15,963 nucleotides of DNA, taken from contig QKYT01000204.1 of NCBI GenBank assembly GCA_003550305.1, positions 1 through 15,963 on the forward strand, given 5' to 3'. Positions within the stretch are counted from its first letter, which is position 1. Each line of letters begins with the position of its first letter. The stretch comes from Glomus cerebriforme. Lineage: Eukaryota > Glomeromycota > Glomeromycetes > Glomerales > Glomeraceae. Below the pieces are notes generated by a model, which had not been told where the DNA came from, did no database searches, and saw only the letters and a list, made by a program, of their open reading frames with translations. Made by a program: the position numbers and the translations under genes. This document shows positions 15,931 through 15,963 of this stretch, in pieces.

Positions 15931-15963
<33 letters not shown>
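15931..15963 (+). repeat. terminal A homopolymer at the window edge
   Basis: 33 consecutive A to the last base. It is most simply an assembly break at a homopolymer, though a retroposed poly(A) tail extending beyond the edge is possible. Confidence 0.85.

Overview
The window is very AT-rich (visibly over 70% A+T), full of A and T homopolymers, and carries short GT-AG introns (67-87 nt is typical here) with GTAAGT-like donors and CTAAY-type branch sites. This is a eukaryotic nuclear genome. Composition, intron style, small secreted-protein genes and repeat load fit an early-diverging fungus, most plausibly an arbuscular mycorrhizal fungus (Glomeromycotina, Rhizophagus-like). That assignment is an inference from style, not from a marker gene.

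Left part (1-7722). Two arrays of the same 307-bp repeat face each other: about 2.8 copies on the + strand at 1-860 and about 2 copies inverted at 7110-7722. Between them, on the minus strand, lie the remains of a multi-exon gene (about 7031 to 3905), with recognisable splice sites and peptide-like exons but many in-frame stops. The rest of the interior is degenerate tandem repeats (233-bp units at 878-1345, about 100-bp units at 1376-1710, and short units at 2595-2930, 3045-3310 and 5319-5475). A 430-bp MITE-like element (1711-2140) with imperfect inverted ends and a 9-bp target duplication sits inside one of the 100-bp repeats. I read the whole as one decayed inverted-repeat-bounded mobile element with later insertions. 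The encoded protein is not recognised.

Middle (8212-9455). Two further mobile elements follow. A minus-strand retroposon of about 848 bp (8228-9075) has a 16-bp exact target duplication and an AAAAT-rich tail; it contains a duplicated GC-richer module with hairpin potential and a 42-residue reading frame. A 271-bp non-autonomous Helitron (9185-9455, minus strand) has a TC start, a 9-bp 3' hairpin, a CTAG end and an A/T host dinucleotide.

Gene pair (9868-12960). Two intact small genes, both absent from simple ORF scans because each is split by one intron, encode candidate secreted proteins: a 150-residue Pro/Tyr/Ser repeat protein on the minus strand and a 140-residue Lys/Asp-rich protein on the plus strand. 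In both, exon 1 encodes essentially only the hydrophobic N-terminus and the intron is in phase 1.

Right part (12960-15963). Mostly low-complexity A/T with palindromes. From about 14220 it becomes less AT-rich and holds a CCAAT pair, short coding-like stretches, a 104-bp tandem duplication and an open frame interrupted by one stop (15340-15654). The window ends in a 33-base A run, probably a contig edge.
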